A DNA stretch of 6,091 nucleotides from Candidatus Altimarinota bacterium. GTDB lineage: Bacteria > Patescibacteriota > Gracilibacteria > Absconditabacterales > Absconditicoccaceae. Positions 6,073 to 6,091 of the stretch are shown one piece after another. The notes under the pieces are model-generated. The model did no database searches. It worked only from the letters and a program-made list of their open reading frames with translations, and was not told the DNA's origin. Both the position numbers and the translations under genes were made by a program. The stretch is from contig WFMP01000121.1 in assembly GCA_015489035.1 (NCBI GenBank), positions 1-6,091 on the forward strand. Reading direction: 5' to 3'. Positions within the stretch are counted from its first letter, which is position 1, and the number at the start of each line of letters is the position of its first letter.

Positions 6073-6091
6073 ATGATTATAATAAAAAAAC
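6073..6091 (+). CDS. Possible start of a further gene (cut by window edge)
   Basis: ATG 6073 opens six codons (MIIIKK) before the window ends. A hydrophobic then basic start is plausible for a protein, and a TATAAT precedes it closely. Six codons cannot establish a gene, and no function can be suggested. Confidence 0.2.

Overview
The window reads as low-GC bacterial chromosome from a lineage that translates UGA as glycine (genetic code 25). All five genes, including the one cut at the left edge, are broken by TGA in the standard code. They become full-length, family-typical proteins when TGA is read as Gly. TGA sits exactly where invariant glycines belong: LepA DTPGH, RhlE QTGTGKT and HRIGRTGR, GatB VIGLE. 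By hand count there are about 79 in-frame TGA glycines against about 40 GGN glycines. TGG still encodes Trp, and TAA or TAG end every gene. UGA-Gly is known from the candidate phyla Absconditabacteria (SR1) and Gracilibacteria (BD1-5); I cannot tell which of the two this is.

Layout, all on the plus strand: (1) the C-terminal end of an unrecognised multi-pass membrane protein (3-419), followed by a rho-independent terminator; (2) gatB (502-1941) and lepA (1964-3976), 22 nt apart and probably co-transcribed; (3) rhlE, a DEAD-box RNA helicase (4114-5388); (4) a REP-type cassette made of two tandem 68-bp palindromic units (5401-5550), a RAYT/Y1 HUH transposase gene (5577-6035), and an inverted copy of the same palindrome (6021-6043) that supplies the transposase's last codons and its stop; (5) possibly the first codons of another gene at the right edge.

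The gatB-lepA-rhlE block is translation and RNA housekeeping: making Gln-tRNA(Gln) or Asn-tRNA(Asn), an elongation-related GTPase, and an RNA helicase. The most interesting part is the right end, an apparent REPtron (a RAYT gene with its own REP/BIME-like palindromes) fully adapted to the UGA-Gly code. Other points worth checking are a roughly 60-residue insertion in LepA and the absence of Shine-Dalgarno motifs before all four complete genes. No rRNA, tRNA or CRISPR array was seen.
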